From positions 6,516 to 41,901 of the forward strand of contig MNCI01015746.1 in assembly GCA_015680685.1 (NCBI GenBank): DNA of 35,386 nt. The letters run 5' to 3'. This stretch comes from Gnetum montanum (Eukaryota; Streptophyta; Gnetopsida; Gnetales; Gnetaceae). The notes below the pieces were generated by a model, which searched no databases, was not told the DNA's origin, and saw only the letters and a program-made list of their open reading frames with translations. A program made the position numbers and the translations under genes. This document shows, one piece after another, positions 31,894-35,386 of this stretch (positions within the stretch are counted from its first letter, which is position 1; every line of letters begins with the position of its first letter).

Positions 31894-33714
31894 CTTTTAT
31901 TTAAGGGGTTGTCCCATTGCTATACATCCTAATTGTCAAACGCATAAATATCCTAAGCTAAGGTTTTCCTACTTAGCCTTATTACTAAGAGCATTTTTAT
32001 TCCTGTCACTAAGCATTATCATTATTCAATTTTATAGTCCTATAGTGAAAAGGAAACTACAAAGTGCATAAAGAATCATTAGAGATTCTAAAAACACATG
32101 AAAAGCTACATTCTAAGACATAATATAACTATAAAATAATATTGACAAGTTACATCATAATGTCTTCTCCTAATATAAATACGTTAGGCCATGAAAATTG
32201 ATTCTATGCATTATATATATTTTAAAATTTATTGCAAGTATTTATGATAGAAGCTTTTAAAAGTCAACATTTTAATGAAAAGACAAGTTGAAAAAATAAT
32301 CATAAAACATGAGAAAATTTTTAAAACATGTAAATGAACTACAAATTTCCAAGTCCAAATGGTCCTTATCTTAAACATTCTGGGTCATTCTAACCAAAAT
32401 GCCATAATCCACAATGTTACTATTCATATATATTTAGGCTATGAGGTTAAATAGACCAACAATAGAAAATTATCATCAAATTCTTTCCCACTTCAAAGGT
32501 TCAGCCTCTATAGAAAAACAACCGCTAAGATAATGATTGGTAGATTTGAGTTTAAGTATGAATTCATTTACAAAATTTAAAATTTTTCTTAACTACATTC
32601 TTATTTTTCTAAGGGTAAAAAGACCCAAAAAATTTATAGTTTCCTCTCATTAATACTACATTGAACATATTCTTGTTTATTATTCTTTTGCTTAGCAAAT
32701 TCAAAAATGGTGCTTTTCAATTCCTATATTTCAAAAATTCCAAAATTCTTCTACTTATACCATTTGCATACAGATAATAAACAATGATAATTTTAATATT
32801 TTTTGGAATATGCTTAAGCTTGATATTATTTATTGCATTTAGAATCAAAGATATTATGTGATTTACAAGAGACATTCTACAATGTAGAGCTTTACTTTTG
32901 AGATGAAGTTGAATCTTTATAGAAATTTTTTTATTTCAGGTTCATGGTAAGAAAAGGAAGTATCCTATGGATATTAATTCTTTCTTTTCTTTCTTATGTG
33001 CATGGAAGCAAGCTCATTGTATTATTCCTTAATTTTGTTTAGAAGAATTATGATTTTTTGTCATTTTTTATTTATATTATTTATTGGTTTATTTTGATTT
33101 ATGAAATGAAATAAAGCTTTATTACATCTGAAGATGCATAGGATCTATTGGACAGATATTACATTTTCATGAAAATAAAGATAGACTCTAAAAATTGACC
33201 AAGAACTAATGAGGGCATTAAAAACAAATCATACACACTTTTTGTTGTAACATTATAATATTATCTCAAAGGGGTAGTTATAGCACAAAAAAGAAACACA
33301 TGTCACTCATCTTCAAGGGCTACTGATGTGCACAATCAATGAATATGCTTGTTCTTAGGGGAGTTAAATCCATTTTACACTTTCAATTCTAAGATGATGA
33401 GAACTTAAGCAAAGCTTAATAATAGAATTTTGATACTTAATGAAAATAGCAACTAAGAGATAGTGAGCTTCTACATCAAGTTTATTAGATAGCTTCTACA
33501 TATAGTTTATTTGATCTAATGTAGTGTAAATAAAATTGTCTTTTGCCTTCCACATTAGTCTACATATGTGTTAAAACCTTTTGCTTAACTAGTTGGCAAA
33601 TATGCTTACAATTTTGCTACACATCCTCTCAAGAGATTTTCCATATTCTAAACCATTGCATCCCCTGAAAATACACCATAGTCTTCCAAATCCTCAAGAA
33701 CGTCTTTAGAGAGT
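31894..33714. other. AT-rich region, no gene recognised
   Basis: No domain or clear repeat was seen on either strand. Confidence 0.4.
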
Positions 33715-34000
33715 TTGTCTTACCTTGAGATATGCAAGCTATATTTTGATGTAATGAATTGATGCAAGGATTCATCTTCTAAAGGTAATAAATCATACTC
33801 ACATAATAACATTAAGTAATGTGTTTGTATCTTATCCTTTAAATTATTGAGAAGAAAAGTCTTTTGCACTCTTTCAATACCTTTCCAAAGTTAATATTAA
33901 GTGTAGGTGCCCAAACAACACATTTATACAATATGATAGGATAGATAATAGTCCAATAAATTTGTTCTCTTACTTCCAAGCCCAAAGGCCTAAATTCTTA
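33715..34000 (-). pseudogene. LINE reverse-transcriptase C-terminal fragment, second type
   Basis: On the minus strand, two overlapping frames joined by one frameshift read VREQIYWTIIYPIILYKCVV continuing WAPTLNI, then GIERVQKTFLLNNLKDKIQT, then HYLMLLCEYDLLPLEDESLH. This is the post-catalytic segment of a non-LTR reverse transcriptase ('LY..LV.P.LLYG.E.W......IE..QK.FL...L..K..TPY.LLL.E.G..PLE'). It differs from the RTE-like tail at 12372. The catalytic part is absent upstream. It is non-functional. Confidence 0.65.
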
Positions 34001-34500
34001 CACTTGTTTTTGAAAGTATATAGAAGGCTGTTTTTGGATGTAAAAACATTAAAGGAAATTTCTAACATAGGGCAAGGTTTGATTCTTTCCCTACCCTAAA
34101 GGAAAGGTTTAAACTAGTATTAGAATCCCTAAACCCATTGATTCTTTTCTTTATCTCTCAATGTTATTATTGATGTTTTAAAGCTATGATGTAATGTACT
34201 TTGTATCTAGCTGTCTTGGTCATGAATTAAGATATCTTTGATGTAGATGTAGTGTTATTGTTTATAAATAATATTTTTTGGTTTTTAGGGATGCATCATA
34301 AAATGTTCCATTAAAAAAAAGGGTTACAAATTCAGATGTTGGACATGGCATGTCAAAATTTAGTCCTAAAACATTTTACCCTACTAGATAAGTCTCATTA
34401 AAAAATGTTAAATACAAAAAGTGTATTTTTTAAAATGTCACTTCATTAGTTATGTCACTAAAGGATATCAATTTTTTTTACTCTAACATAATAAGGAAAA

Positions 34501-34518
34501 TAATAATAATAATAATAA
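34501..34518 (+). repeat. (TAA)6 microsatellite
   Basis: Six perfect TAA units, preceded by a short imperfect A/T run. Confidence 0.9.
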
Positions 34519-34534
34519 ACATATCTTGATAATA

Positions 34535-34606
34535 TTGTGTTGTTACGTATATTAATAAAATTTGATGCANGTTGTGTTGTTACGTATATTAATAAAATTT
34601 GATGCA
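34535..34606 (+). repeat. 35-bp exact duplication across an N
   Basis: Positions 34535-34569 and 34572-34606 are identical, with an N at 34570 between them. This looks like two contig ends that overlap but were joined end to end. Confidence 0.85.
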
Positions 34607-35386
34607 TAGTGCTGCTAATGAAATTCAAGGCATGGTACTAATGTAAATGATCATATTAATGTGTACAATCAAAAAAATTTTTGGTTATTGGATTTACCCC
34701 AAATTTTATTAGGGGTGCTTTTAACCTAGCAACCTTGTTACTTATAGGTTTAGCATGAAGATAATGTCAAGTGCATATACTCCTCTACAATATATACCAA
34801 GCATATCTTGTGTAAGAAGTTTGTTGCTATCTCCATGCTTGACTTGCATTAATTATATTTTGGGTGATTTATTTAATCACCTTTAGGATAGAGCAAAACA
34901 TAACTAAAAAGCAAATTTCTAATTGTTACTTTTTGTAATGATGCCTTTTTTAATGTTTTACTATTGTTTCATTTCATTTTTATATTTTCTTTTTCTACTT
35001 CATCAAGGCTTTGTATTTTCCCTTGGAATTCTCTTAATTACTTGTCTTATTTTACTTGGTTATCTACCTTAATGGCCATCTCATCATATATGGGATAAAG
35101 GCAATTCATGAGGATGATAATTCATCTTATTTTACCTATTTCTTTATAATATTAGGATTTTCTTTTTAAGAATGCTCTTATATTTATCCTTCTTACTTTT
35201 GTTACATTACAATCTTATTACGCTGCATTTTTAAGGACATTTAATTAGCTTGTCTAAAGTACATTTTCCTACTTGAATGAACAAACAATTCATTCATTAC
35301 TTACTTGATGCCTTCAAATCTAATTATCAATACCATTACAATTTTCACTTAGCATCATAAGGGGAGTATTAAAATTTCCCCTCCAT

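Larger units (their letters stand above)
34001..35386. other. AT-rich end of window, no gene recognised
   Basis: Apart from a TAA microsatellite and an N-joined duplication, I see only AT-rich DNA. An AAGGGGAG purine run close to the right edge (about 35358-35365) could be a polypurine tract, but nothing beyond it can be checked. Confidence 0.4.

Noticed and set aside
35358-35365. Polypurine tract of a retroelement starting at the window edge
   Set aside because: The purine run is short and the flanking LTR would lie outside the window.

Overview
The window looks like repeat-rich intergenic DNA from a large-genome seed plant. It is AT-rich, and no intact protein gene survives. It is packed with old, partly nested fragments of Ty3/gypsy and Ty1/copia LTR retrotransposons, two kinds of LINE and a PIF1-type helicase. 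A gymnosperm (conifer-like) source is my inference from the density and age of this decay; no single sequence proves it. I saw no rRNA, tRNA, CRISPR array, bacterial-style operon or viral genome.

Layout, left to right. A PIF1/Helitron-type helicase remnant lies on the minus strand (about 412-1255). A 20-bp minisatellite follows (1626-1851) in otherwise non-coding DNA. Gypsy element 1 (plus strand, about 3702-7075) keeps gag and aspartic protease but no reverse transcriptase. After it come a 33-35 bp minisatellite (7365-7535) and then a decayed gene on the opposite strand (11604 down to 7887). This gene has six recognisable short introns and a C-terminal exon with its own stop. A LINE reverse-transcriptase tail (12372-12701) is cut off by the LTR of gypsy element 2.

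Gypsy element 2 (plus, about 12709-19760) is the most complete element. It has an LTR with a TATA box and a 16-bp hairpin, a decayed tRNA-Asp-type primer-binding site, gag, protease, reverse transcriptase, RNase H and integrase. I could not find its 3' LTR. Region 19761-23250 is mostly unassigned, apart from a coding-like stretch on the minus strand near 20830-21470. An AT-rich tandem repeat (23254-23425) precedes an intronless pseudogene of a CCR4-type deadenylase (23646-24645). A solo-LTR-like sequence ends at 25816. Gypsy element 3 (LTR, primer-binding site, gag; about 28190-31310) is a relative of element 2 and runs into a Ty1/copia fragment (31571-31893). A second LINE fragment, of a different type and on the minus strand, lies at about 33715-34000.

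Three points stand out: (i) the spliced antisense gene beside a gag-protease-only gypsy element; (ii) decay dominated by C-to-T/G-to-A transitions, visible in both primer-binding sites and in frequent CAG-to-TAG stops; (iii) exact duplications that abut single N characters, which look like assembly joins rather than biology.
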